NCBI GenBank assembly: GCA_025677825.1
Contig: JAIXMO010000011.1
Location: forward strand, 655,001 to 719,000
Length of the DNA stretch: 64,000 bases
From: Helicostylum pulchrum
Lineage: Eukaryota; Mucoromycota; Mucoromycetes; Mucorales; Mucoraceae
Direction of reading: 5' to 3'
The position numbers were made by a program, and so were the translations under genes. Shown here piece by piece: positions 46,870 to 58,523 of this stretch (position 1 is its first letter; each line of letters begins with the position of its first letter). The notes beneath the pieces are model-generated. The model was not told where the DNA came from. It searched no databases and saw only the letters and a list, made by a program, of their open reading frames with translations.

Positions 46870-47892
46870 TACAGTAGCCGTTCTATTTAAGGGTGGCTTT
46901 CTCCACCACTTTAACATCACTATTTACAAAACAATAAAACTTTTAATAGAATTTAAAATGATTCTGATGTTTGAGCACTTGCAGAAAAGAGATACACGTC
47001 TTTTTTTTTCTTCAGAAACTAGGGCTGATTCAAGGACTATTTATGGCGCTCTAATGCATTATTTTTTATCTATTATTCTCTTTAAAACGCGTGTTTCTAA
47101 GTGAAGGTTTAGAACAAGGTGATAAAAAACTACATTTTACGTAATCGCGTAAAGCTAATGTGGTTACACGAAAAAAGCATTTTTTTTTTTTATCTAGAAG
47201 ATATATTTAAAACAGCTATTTTGTACTATACAACTCGGGTCCAAAACGCATTTCCTGTTTCTTAATATATTAAACCCCATTTTTCATTACAACTGCAGTG
47301 ATTTCTAATGTGAGCGATTTTGTAAAAAGTCCAGTATCTCGGTGAGCGATACTTCTCCTCTGAGGTTTTCAAGTTCCGTCAAGAACCAACTTTTCTTTAA
47401 AAAAATTTCCTTATAAATAGGCCTGGACCCAGGACTTGTGCTGTCTCCTGAGTTATCAAAGATGAATATATTTTGTGGGATGGGTATGGTAAGAGAGAAG
47501 CTCAGACAGGTCCTATGAATGTAAGCTAAGTTTCACAGGTCTGTCTTTTTCCTCCTTTATTTTAAAAAAAAATGAAAAAGAAATATCTTTTTACACCTTA
47601 CCTAACTGTGAACGTAATAAGTTTCCATGTTACATGAGAGAACTATCATAGTTAGTAGTCTTTAAAAGTTTTGTTATATGTGGCATTCTAATTAACAAGC
47701 TCTGCACTTTATTTTAATTGAGAACAATAAATTTTTAACTAATAGAATTTAAAATGGTTTGAGCTCTTGCAGAAAAAAGATAACTAGCTCAATGAGCTTT
47801 TTTTTCTTTAGCAGTATTAATTATCCACTGTTCGATATAAGGGTGTATTTCTTCCATATGTCGGCCACCACTTAAATAGAGCCGCTACTGTA
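46870..47892. mobile_element. 1.0 kb non-autonomous TIR element (MITE-like, Tc1/mariner-type ends)
   Basis: The left end TA|CAGTAGCCGTTCTATTTAAGG and the right end, read in reverse, TA|CAGTAGCGGCTCTATTTAAG are inverted repeats of about 27 bp with few mismatches, each at a TA dinucleotide as expected for the Tc1/mariner superfamily. There is no transposase frame inside. An internal motif containing TTTGAGC, one variable base and CTTGCAGAAAA occurs twice in direct orientation (about 46945-46995 and 47735-47785). The same ends form the small palindrome at 20423-20488, and related interior sequence appears inverted at 40950-41595. Confidence 0.7.
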
Positions 47893-48647
47893 TTTATCGC
47901 AACTAGATATGATTCCAAAGACTGTATAACAATGTTATATAAAACTACGACTGATACCCCCTTTCTATAAATTGATATCTAGTTTCAGTAAAACTAGACA
48001 AGAAATGGCATTAATAAAAATATTTTATACTCAGCGCATGAATATTATGATAAATCGACAGATATATTTATCTATGTCCCGTCAAATATGTACAACCACA
48101 AATATCTTGACCAAATATGCTCTCACTGAGTCGCAAGGGATGTATGTTTTATTAATTGACAAGCTAGCAAGATTATCCTAAATACTTGGATAATCTTGAT
48201 GCACTAACAATCAAGAAGAATATATGCACGTTTGCGCTCGTTTTTGGAACAGCAGTAGTACAATCCCTAGGTGCTAATAAGCAGAATGCGTCCGTGCAAA
48301 AACAAGTCTTACATTTTTGTAGAATAGGATAGTATATGATATAAGTAATTGCAGACATTAACTGAGTTGATTATGTATGCAACAACAACAAAAAGAGGTA
48401 CATAGTTTTTATGCCTTTATTCAGGTTACATTGCATGATCGGTTTTTGTTTCCTTCGTCCGGGCTCTGTCCGGGGAAGAGATATCGTGACGTTGTTTTTT
48501 TTGTAGAATTTTTTTTTTTCTTAGAAAGTAATAAATAATCCGCTCTTGTGAGTGTCGAACTCTTGCACTTTTTTTATATTTTATATTTTTTAAAAAAGAA
48601 ATATAAGCAAATATATAAGCTTTCTCATTTCAGGAAAACATATATAA
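47893..48647. other. intergenic region with a perfect 11-bp hairpin
   Basis: Holds a weak 58-69 codon plus-strand frame ending at 48181 that I do not trust, and a hairpin at 48168-48198. From 48400 onward it is promoter of the TFIIIC gene. Confidence 0.45.
48168..48198. repeat. perfect 11-bp inverted repeat
   Basis: CAAGATTATCC (48168-48178), loop TAAATACTT, GGATAATCTTG (48188-48198). It could form a stable hairpin. No known function. Confidence 0.6.
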
Positions 48648-51600
48648 ATGCTTGACATTTTACTATCGCGTTTAAGGGAGGAAATTGCTATTGATGGATA
48701 TTCAGGTAAACAGAAAGAAAAAAGAAAAAAACAGGCACACACACTATATATTTACTTTTATTTTTATTTTGCATGTAGGTTCCTCCATTGACACAGTTTG
48801 GACGTATGCTGAAACTATATCTAGAGATATAGCAAATGATTTAGGGGCAAAGATAACGCCCCTTGTGGATGATAAATACAAGTCTTTTATTTGGGATTAT
48901 TTAAAGTTGGAAAAAGAACTAGAATTCTATGAGAACGTATTGGATATGGGTCAGAATAACATCAATGATACAGAACCAATGCAAGTAGAAACTCAAGTGG
49001 ATGAACAGCCTGATGAAGAGATATTACAAGATGCTTTAGATGAAACAATAGTCGTGGCTAAAAAGAGAAAACAACCACCAAAGGCCAAGAAGAAGACTCC
49101 ACCAAAGAAGAAGACAAAGCCAAAGAAGAAGGCAAAGAGTAAAAAGAGATCATCCGCTAGGTCTTCAGCTGTCAATTCAGATGATGATTTTGATGCAAGT
49201 GTAAATTCAGATGAAAGCAGTAGTGAAGAGTCTGATTTTGAACAAGACGAATCCGATGAAGATAGTGAAAATAGTGATTTTGATGTCGAGTCTGAAGAAA
49301 ATGATTCTGAAATAAAAACAACTATTGTAAAAAGACAACCAGCTAAAAATCGAAATACGAAGACAACCAAAAAAAAATCAAATATTAGCACTGTAAATAC
49401 ATATATGCAAAAAAAAAAAAAAAAAAAAAAAAGAGCATTGGCATTAATTTTTTTTTTGGCAGGTTAAACCCGTTTTAAATCGACTTGATGATGTATCGCT
49501 TCTTTCTTACGAACAAGTGAAAGAACAATATGGATCTCGTTTATACATCACTGGAACCTACGAGTTTCAGCAAATACAATTATATACTGGTGTTCCTGTG
49601 AGTTTTTTTTGTTTTTTAAAAAAAAAGTACTAGTATTATTTATTTTATTTACATGTATTTTTTTTTTTTTTTTGTCAAAAGCCTGGAGCGAACTTATCAC
49701 CCAATTTGGTAATTATTTTACAAGAAATTCTTCGCTCTAGATCAAGAGGTTTACTTCAAGCAGATATTACAAAGATTATAGGGATCGACAGCCGATCCAC
49801 TGGCCATTACTGTAAGTCTTTGGAAGAAAAGGGATGTATCGTTCGTAATGGTGTATCAACTCTTAAAATGCGTACCAATGTATGTATTCATGCACGATTT
49901 ACAGCTAAACAGCAATCACTTGATATCGCTGACCAAGAGGTTGAAAGTGTGCCTTACAACGTCAATATCAAAGGAGAGACGTTCAGTCAAGCACGTCTTC
50001 GTGATGACTTGACGGACTTAATTATGGAATCCCCTGATAATGCTATTTTAAGTGAAGATGTCTTGAGAGCTTTGGTATGAGCATTAAAACAACAAAAAAG
50101 AAAAAAGAAAAAAAAAATATTAATTTTATTTTGTAGGCTTTTGATATCACTAGAAAATCAGTCAGAAAGTGGTTTAATCGTACAGTTGACGAACTTTGTA
50201 TAAAAGGATACTTAAAAAAATCTAACTTTCGAGAAAATAATAAAGGAAGAGCACATCGTTGTCTTCACTTGGTGAATTTACCTGAAAAGAAGAAAGCGTT
50301 CGAAGAATTCCCTTTGGACGAAATAAACTTTCCAATCAGAATTCACAGTATAAGAAACGACGTACCAATCATTCCTACACTTGTAGATTGTTCATTAGAG
50401 AGTCAAGTTTTACAAGTGTTGAGAGCTGCTGCTGATTACGGTGCTACACAAAAAGTAAGTGTGTTTTTTTTGGGGGAGGACGTTGATGATACTAAAACAT
50501 TTTAATTTAGGAAATTGGTTTTGCTCTAAATACAGATGAAGGTCGTATTTTATACAAGATTATGGAAAAATTATGTGAATTGACTGATATTGGTTTGCAA
50601 AGATATGGTGCTGGTCGTCTTTTGGAATTTGAAGGCAGACAAAGACGTTATCGCTATTATACTTATAGAATTTACAAAAGGTTACACGAAGGTATCGACA
50701 TGGAAATTCCTCCTTTGCCAGAACAAGAGATGGATGAATCTAAACTATATGAAGCCGATTTTTCTGCTGATACCGTTCATACAATTAAAAGTTTTAAAAA
50801 GTATCTCAGTTCAATGAAGTCAAAGATTATCAGTGTTAAAGGCACAAGTCGTAAAACTGGTAAGTTATTTTTTTTTTGATGTACGATAGTGTGAACTTTC
50901 TAATATTAATTATAACACGTTAGAAAAATTACCTGCAGATCTTCCTCCCAAACTAGGTAGACCAAAGAAAGTTGCCATTGATGAAAATGGGGTATCAATC
51001 CCTAAATCTAAATACGTACGAAAGACACCTCTCAAATCCAAAGCCAAAGCCACTAAAACTAATACGGTTATACCTTCTGCTTCTACATCTTCTACTCCTA
51101 CGCTTTCCATTGAAGTTCCTCCAACTGGAGCAATCATTGTCGATGTTTCCACTAGTCTACCAACTAAGAGAAGTAGTGAAACGGAAACGAATGAACCATC
51201 AAAGAAAGCTAGACATGATGCAGATATTATTATAGATGCAGATGAAGGTACTGTCACTGAACAATCTCAATCATCTAGTACACCTGTTGAACAAGTGTCT
51301 GTTGCGCCACCTACTATTCCGACATCTGTTCCTATTGATGTGCCCAATAAGGAAGCTTCTACTAAGAAACCCGCTCGAATGTTTGATATATTCAGTAATA
51401 CTCGCAGAGCTGCTGCCAATAAAGGTAAAGCGCCTGCTACACCTAAACCAGTGGAAATAACTCAACCTACTAGAGATCCCGTTTCTGTTGAAAAGGAGAC
51501 CACTCTTACCGAGAATGTTGCTGCCGAGACAAGCATTGCTTTAAATGAAACTACTGCTTCTATTGATATGAATGCCACCTTGAATAACACACCTGCTATC

Positions 51601-54600
51601 ACAAACGAGACTGCCAGCTCTGCTACAAGCAGCACGAATATTACTCTAGGTGAGAGTGTTAATACTGTTTGTATTGATGCAGATTCAAAGAAAGCGCCTA
51701 CTATTTTTAATACAAATCAAGTTCCAAATCAAACACTTGCTACAACTAGTATTGATACAGTGCCAAAAAAAACCCCTGCTAATACTGGTACTGATACAGT
51801 TTCAAACAAAGAACTCACTCCTATCAGTGTGGATATAGATTCAAATGCTATGCCTGCCATTGACACTGAAGATTGTGTAATTGTAGAACCTACACCCAAC
51901 CAACCTCATGTCACTGAAGAGATCAGCCAACCATCCGCAGTTAATTGTACAAAGGAAAATAATCCGGAGACATCTAAAGACTCCGCTCCTCGATTATTTG
52001 GAATTTTCAAGAGCGTTCCAAAAGCAAAAGAAACTGAAGGGGAAGATCCTGCAAAGAAGATTACAGCAACTGAAAAACAAACCGCTGATCTTGATCCGAT
52101 TTTCGGCACCGAGAGTATAAACGTTACGGTTACTAATACTGAAAATTCAACTGGTATTGCTAAAACATCGACTGTTATTACTGAGGAATCAACCGGTGTT
52201 ACTGAAGAACCAGTTAGTACTTTTAAAGAACAAGCTAGTATTTCTAATACCGCTGAAGTTGTACCTATGGAAGTTGATAATCCTGGTTCTTCTACGGCGT
52301 ATAGCGCTCCTATCGCACTTGTTTCAGTAGAATCGCCTTCTATTTCAACCCCTTCCAAAGACACGCCTGAACCTATCGTATTACGAGGACCTCGCAAATC
52401 ACCACTTGTTTTTAAAAGCGGATCTACTCATAAGATATCTGGTACGACCAAGCAAGTTAATGTTTATATGGAAACTCGATTGAAAGTATTATATGCATTG
52501 TTGCAAGATCAACCGATGTGGGAACTGAGTCAAGATTTAAAGGCGGCCTACACAGAGAAAGCGGAAACGATGTTTGGACCTATCAAATACGCGGTATGTA
52601 ACAAGACACTTTGGAGATCTGCTCGTATTCTAGCTGAAAGAGGTAAAGCAAAAACTGATACCTTGATTTGTCCCTTATGGAACGGTGATACTGTAGAACG
52701 AAAGATTTTAGTTCGTAATGATGTTGATATGAATGGAAAAGAATATATAACATTTAAAAAACGTGCAATTGAACGTCGTACGATGCAAGTCAATCGTACA
52801 CCAAATATGTCATTGGAAAATACGCCAGCATCTATCGAGCGTTTAGAAGAACGTATTGCTCGTTTGAAAGAAGAGTTGCGTGTATTACAAGAGTCTGATC
52901 AGGTTGTTGAAGCTAAAATTTTACAGGAACGTATTGATGATTTGTCTAATAATGCTCAAATGTTCCGACCTGTCGTACATTCAAAACCCGAAGCATGGTT
53001 AATTGCTCGTATTCAATTCGGTTGGATTCATGCTAGAATGCTTCGTATCAAAGCAATGTATATGTACGTTTATAAATTAATGACATCTGATGAAGATATA
53101 AATGGTGTTGATAAATTGAATCGAACAATTGATACCTCTGCCATTGTTAACAATATGACGTTGAGTCTTATGTGTCAAGTGGTTGGTATCCTTCGTCCTG
53201 CTGGTTTTATCGTTGAGTTCACTAGAAATCCAGATAATATGAACTTAAGGTATCATGAATTACCCTCACATGTTAAGGCAGAAGTTTTCTCTGATAAAAA
53301 CGCATTTCGAAGAAGATTACGTTCATTAATGGCATCATTGGAATATTTGGACTTTGTCAAACCAAATATTTGGGACTACAAAAAAGTAGATAGTCAAGTC
53401 TATTCTAGTTTAGCAGCCAATTATATTCTCTGTGATAAGGTGCCCATAAAAGATAGAAAGAGAATAGGACAACCTGTTATTCGTGAACATAAAATGGAAA
53501 GTGCGTCTGAGGTGTCTAATTTCTGGGGTGAATTACAATACAACTGTACGCATGGACAAGTTCCTATCCCGGAAGAAGAGTTGGAACCTCCACCTGATAA
53601 CTCATGGGTTGAAGAACTTTGGAGGGGTATGTATCATACACCCAACTGGAGTAATACGTCTGTGTTTACACGTCTGCAACGAAAGATTCTCAACTCGTAT
53701 GTGGATAAAGTTAAGAGCACAACACCAGTAGAAAACACGACTGTTTGTCTTGATATTTCGAAAGAAACAAATCTTTCCGTACAAACTGTTCGTAGGTATT
53801 ATGAAAAGGTAGAGGTTGCTCTTTCTCGAAAGAATCAGGACCGAAAGATGAAAGAGTATCGAAAGAAATTCTATCCTACCAGAGCATCGCGTAAGAAACC
53901 AAATCCAATTGGTGGACGGCGTGTTATCAATCTTAGTTCTACTAGAGCGTTTAAACAAACGAATCGCAAATCGGCAGGCACTTATGTGCAATCGCAAGGC
54001 TCTCTTTCTTTAGAAGATAATGAAAAAATTCGTAATGATAGTAAATCCAAAGGGTTTGAAATTAATTTGGATGATCTTAATAAGGCACCAGTTATCTCTG
54101 GTCCAGCTAACCTTGTAACTGTTCGTCAAGGTCGAATTAAAAGATCTTCTTGGAACTCTCATGAAGATGATCTGATTATTTATGGTTACGCTATTGCTCG
54201 CCAACGTGCTAACGGTTTTGCTGTGCGTTGGTTTCCTATCAATGCCCTGTTTCCTAGTAAACCTTCAAGTGCGGCTAGACATCGTCTTGGAAGATTGGTG
54301 GCAGATCCAAGGTATGCGGAACAATTAGAAAATGCGACTAACCAATGGGCAAGATTTTACCTTGAAGGTATGGAATCAGGGGAAATTCGAGACCCTGATC
54401 CTACTGAGGTAACGAATTATGATTTGCTTTCGTACTTGGCTTACTTTATCAAGAGATTATCAGAGGATGAACCAGTGTAAGGATAAATTATTTTTTTATA
54501 ATAATGATTTAATGTGATTCTTATGGCTTTTTTTTTATATTCGTAATAGTTTACATACTCCTCTTCTTCCAAGCAGTGTAGAGGTTTTGAATGAACATTT

Positions 54601-56246
54601 TGATATCGGTCGCAACTTGCTTGAATCAAATCCTTACGTTATGGATGATTTGTATTTTTCTAAAACAACTTTAGTTAGTCAAATGAGTATACTATATAGC
54701 CATGCATTATTCGCTCGAAGAGCAAATAATGAAGCGTTTGATAATTCTGAAATTGCTTGGGAAAAAGAAAATGATATTAGAGAAAGACAACGAAGAATTT
54801 TAACCAATTTCTCAATGGTAAATATCAAGTTTTTATGTGTGTGTCTAAATCTAACGTATATGCAAATAGATGTGTTTATTTACTCCTACAGAAGTATTTG
54901 ATCCCTTTTACTCCTATTCAGTTATTGGATTGTATCCTCAAGAAGTCTTTTTTGAAGCTTTAAAAATATTGAGAGATCATGGAAGTTTAATTTTAGCTAA
55001 ACAAGAACGAGCTATTCCAGGAACAAAATATACTATATCGGCTAAATTCAACGGAATCATGGCTGGTCACTTACCAGAAAACGTGTTTATACAAGCAAAT
55101 AGATTCGATAAGTTTTTAAATGAAGAAGGGTGTAAAATCCGATTCTCTCCAGAATATGCTGATAGTGGTACAATGGTGTGTTTGTTTGATCTAATGTCAG
55201 AACAAAAGGTAAAAATAAAATTTCATTTGATAGAAAATATAAAGTTAAAAAAAAATGTGTTTAGGTTAATTTTACAATGGCCAACAGACAAAAGAGAATG
55301 AAAGCTATTAAAAACCAACTTATTAGGTCGAGATTAATTGGTAAGTACGATAATAACAAAATAATTGATTAAAAGAGAAAAAAAGTACTTAATTGTATGT
55401 GTAGATCGTGGTTTGGGTTACTTTGAAATAGATATTGAAAAAGCGGAAAAAGAACCACCGTATATTACACAAGGAAACTTTGAAGAAAAAAAACTTCAAG
55501 ACATGGACCAACTTCATTTTAATATAAGTGTTGAAAATTTCCTCAGAAACCAAGAGGAACAATCAAAAGAATTGCTGAGACGAATTATTGATTTATTGGA
55601 AGCAGAAAAGGATAATGGGTTAACAATATACCAATTGAAGCTGAAGTTAAAGTTAAAAGACAATTATGATGATAAAGCCATATTGTTAGCTGTTTCTTTA
55701 CTTGAATCCAGTGATCCTGCTTTGATTTTTTCTGTAGGATTTAATGCAGCTCGTTATGTGACGGCAGCTCATACTAGTACTTGGTTGATTCGTACCATAG
55801 ATGCTACTTTACACTCATCAAAAGTAAAGCTTGAACCTAAGGATGTCCTATACCCCCGTTGCAAGAGCAAGAATGTGGTTCGAAAGGAGTTTATTTCACC
55901 CAATCTATGGACGGATATCAATGGCAATGTAACTCACTTGATTCTTAATGAATGTAAAACATCAATTGTCGACTTCTTATTGATAAAACCTGGTTCTTCA
56001 GACGCAAGCATTTATCGTAAATACCAGGCTGCTTTTGATAGAAAACATTTACACGATGTTTTAGATTTACTTGTAAAACAAAATGTTGTCAGACGAGTAC
56101 AAGTACATCAACTCTCGAACTTCAAAGCTAGAACGTCAATATTCGGCAAAACCCGTACATTAAAGTGTGCTAACGAAACTGTAATTGCCAATGCCTCACA
56201 ATCGTTTTATTGGGTACAGCCACATTATTATCGCTCCATAGTTTAA
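48648..56246 (+). CDS. TFC3: TFIIIC largest subunit (B-block-binding; Tfc3/GTF3C1-like)
   Basis: Exons: 48648-48705, 48779-49392, 49463-49597, 49682-50074, 50137-50454, 50511-50859, 50924-54476, 54550-54817, 54870-55208, 55265-55340, 55405-56246, giving 2314 residues. Residues about 130-220 are Lys-rich then Ser/Asp/Glu-rich. A winged-helix B-block-binding domain is at about residues 272-345 (LVIILQEILRSRSRGLLQAD, YCKSLEEKGCIVRNG). More winged-helix-like segments follow (ILYKIMEKLCELTDIGLQRY). Residues about 640-1130 are a disordered Thr/Ser/Pro/Glu tract, then helical C-terminal domains (GRIKRSSWNSHEDDLIIYGY resembles a Myb-like/ETFIIIC helix). TFIIIC binds the A and B boxes of tRNA genes and recruits TFIIIB for RNA polymerase III. 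The second intron starts within an A-run of about 24 bases. Confidence 0.93.
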
Positions 56247-56385
56247 AATAAATAATAAAAAGTGCAATCCCCCTCTCTTAGGGTGTATCTAGCTTAACGC
56301 TTACATACTTTAAAACTGTCGCAGTTTATTGTTCCTTTCTTTTTTTTCTTTCTTCTTTTTTTTTCAAAAATAAAGTCTTTTTAAC
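56247..56385. promoter_or_regulatory. short spacer and presumed promoter of the Ariadne gene
   Basis: Only 139 bp separate the TFIIIC stop from the next start codon on the same strand; it is T-rich. A promoter here is inferred from position only. Confidence 0.35.
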
Positions 56386-58523
56386 ATGAGTTCTCTACTT
56401 CAAAATGATGAGCATGAATATCCAGACGAGGATGCTAGCATGGTATGTATTCCTTTTTTTAAATAAAATAAATATAAAAAAAGCACTTGACCTGAAATGT
56501 TGTAACATTAATGAGAACTTTTTCATTTTTAAAAAAAAAACTGATTTACTTAATTAAAATACTCAAAATATAGTTCAGAGGAAGTGACATGTCAACTAGC
56601 GTACTTGGAGATTATTCAGATTGCGAGGAATCTGGCAAGTATAAATAACTAATAAACATAAAATAAAAAAGTGATAATAATGAGTTTTACCCTCTTTTTT
56701 AGATTTTTCCATGAATAACGATGATAGTAATAATGAAGAAGACAATTCATATGACGATGATGATGATGACTATTTTACAGACAATAGTCACAAAAAGAAG
56801 ACATATCAAGTTGATTTTACTGCACGAAGTGCAAAAGAAATCACAAAAATGCAGATTGAAACAATAAATCAAGTGTCAACCTTATTAGGTAAGAAGCAAT
56901 ACACATAAAAAAAAAGATAAAATATATAACGTATTATGTAATAATAGAGTTAAAAAGTGAAGATACGGCTACTTTACTTCGTTACTTTAAATGGAACAAA
57001 GAAAAATTGGTGGAAAAATATATGGATTCCCCTGAAAAAGTACTGGAATTAGCTGGTATTTCTAATAATGTTGCCATAATAAGGAACTGTACGACTATTG
57101 TTGCAGAGAAAGGAGGAGAGTTATTTGAGTGTGATATATGCTGTGACGATGACCCAGATATGGAAATTGTTAGTCTCGCGTGTGGTCATAAGTTCTGCAA
57201 AACGTGCGTTGTATATTATACCAGTCAAAAGATAAAAAGTAGTGAAAGCAAACCAATCCAATGTCCTCAAGATGGATGTAGTGTAACAATGGATGAAAAA
57301 GTAATTGGGTTGTTAGTTCAATCTGAAGTAAACGAAAGGTAAAAAAAAATTGAATGTTAAATACAGCTAATTTGAAATTAAAATACATATTTTTATATAG
57401 ATATAAGGAATTATTGAACCGTACATATGTTGATGATAATAATGCCTTAAGATGGTGTCCTGCGCCAGATTGCGAATACGCTATCGAATGCCATATACCC
57501 AACACTTCTCTTACATCTGTAGTACCTACTGTCGTTTGTCATTGTGGTAATTATATGTGCTTTGGATGTGGATTACCTAACCATCAAGTAAAGTACAAGT
57601 TGTTTAAAAATATGATACTTGTATTAAATTATTGATATTTATTTATTTATAGCCCGCTATTTGTTCTATTGTTAAAAAATGGCTCAGGAAGTGTAAAGAT
57701 GATTCCGAAACTGCTAATTGGATTTCTGCCAACACAAAAGAATGCACTAAATGTCAATCGACTATTGAGAAAAACGGTGGTTGTAATCATATGACTTGTA
57801 GGAAATGTAGACATGAATTCTGTTGGGTGTGTATGGGTAAGGATCAATGATATGCTATATAGTTGAAAAGAGTAAAATGTTGGCTTACCTTTTTTTTTTG
57901 TAAAGGACCTTGGTCTGAGCATGGTACTGCATGGTATAATTGTAATAGATTTGATGAATCAAGTAGTTCGAATGCTAGAGAAACACAATCCAAGTCTAGA
58001 GCAAGTCTTGAAAGGTACTTACATGTAAGTGATAGTATAATATATAAAAAGGGAAGTTTTTTTTTCTTATATAAAATGAATTTAGTACTACAATCGATTT
58101 GCCAATCATGAACAATCAGCTAAGCTTGAAGAAGAATTATACAAAAGAACAGAAAAAAAAATGGAAGAGCTTCAAAAGTCAAGCGATCTTTCTTGGATTG
58201 AAGTTCAATTCCTGAGGCGAGCAGTTGATGTTACAGTCAAATGCAGAACAACTCTCAAATGGACTTACGTATTCGCATTCTATTTGGAAAAAACAAATGC
58301 AACTGCGTTATTTGAGGATAACCAAAGAGATCTTGAAATGGCAACTGAGCAACTTTCTGAGTTATTAGAGAAACCTCTTCAATCTGATGAAATTCCAAAC
58401 TTGAGACAAGTCGTTCTGGATAAGTCGGTTTATGTAAATCAAAGACAGGAAGTTTTGCTTGAAGATACTGCAAGAGGTTTACAAGATGGAAGATGGGCTT
58501 TCTTTGTTGATATTAATCACTAG
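56386..58523 (+). CDS. Ariadne-type RBR E3 ubiquitin ligase (ARIH1-like)
   Basis: Exons: 56386-56442, 56574-56634, 56703-56888, 56948-57338, 57401-57587, 57653-57836, 57906-58024, 58086-58523, giving 540 residues. The start is acidic ([17 protein letters not shown]). A UBA-like region follows ([18 protein letters not shown]). RING1 is [20 protein letters not shown], the IBR contains [12 protein letters not shown], and RING2 is [19 protein letters not shown]; by family knowledge the cysteine in NGGCNHM is the catalytic one that takes ubiquitin from the E2. A C-terminal Ariadne domain ([19 protein letters not shown] to FFVDINH) keeps these enzymes autoinhibited until neddylated cullins bind. 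Intron 2 is GC-AG (GCAAGT); a GT alternative nearby breaks the frame. Confidence 0.95.

Noticed and set aside
48425..48490. CCGG-containing imperfect hairpin tested as a tRNA or small RNA
   Set aside because: No acceptor/anticodon arm pattern or B-box-like sequence; no tRNA was recognised anywhere in the window.
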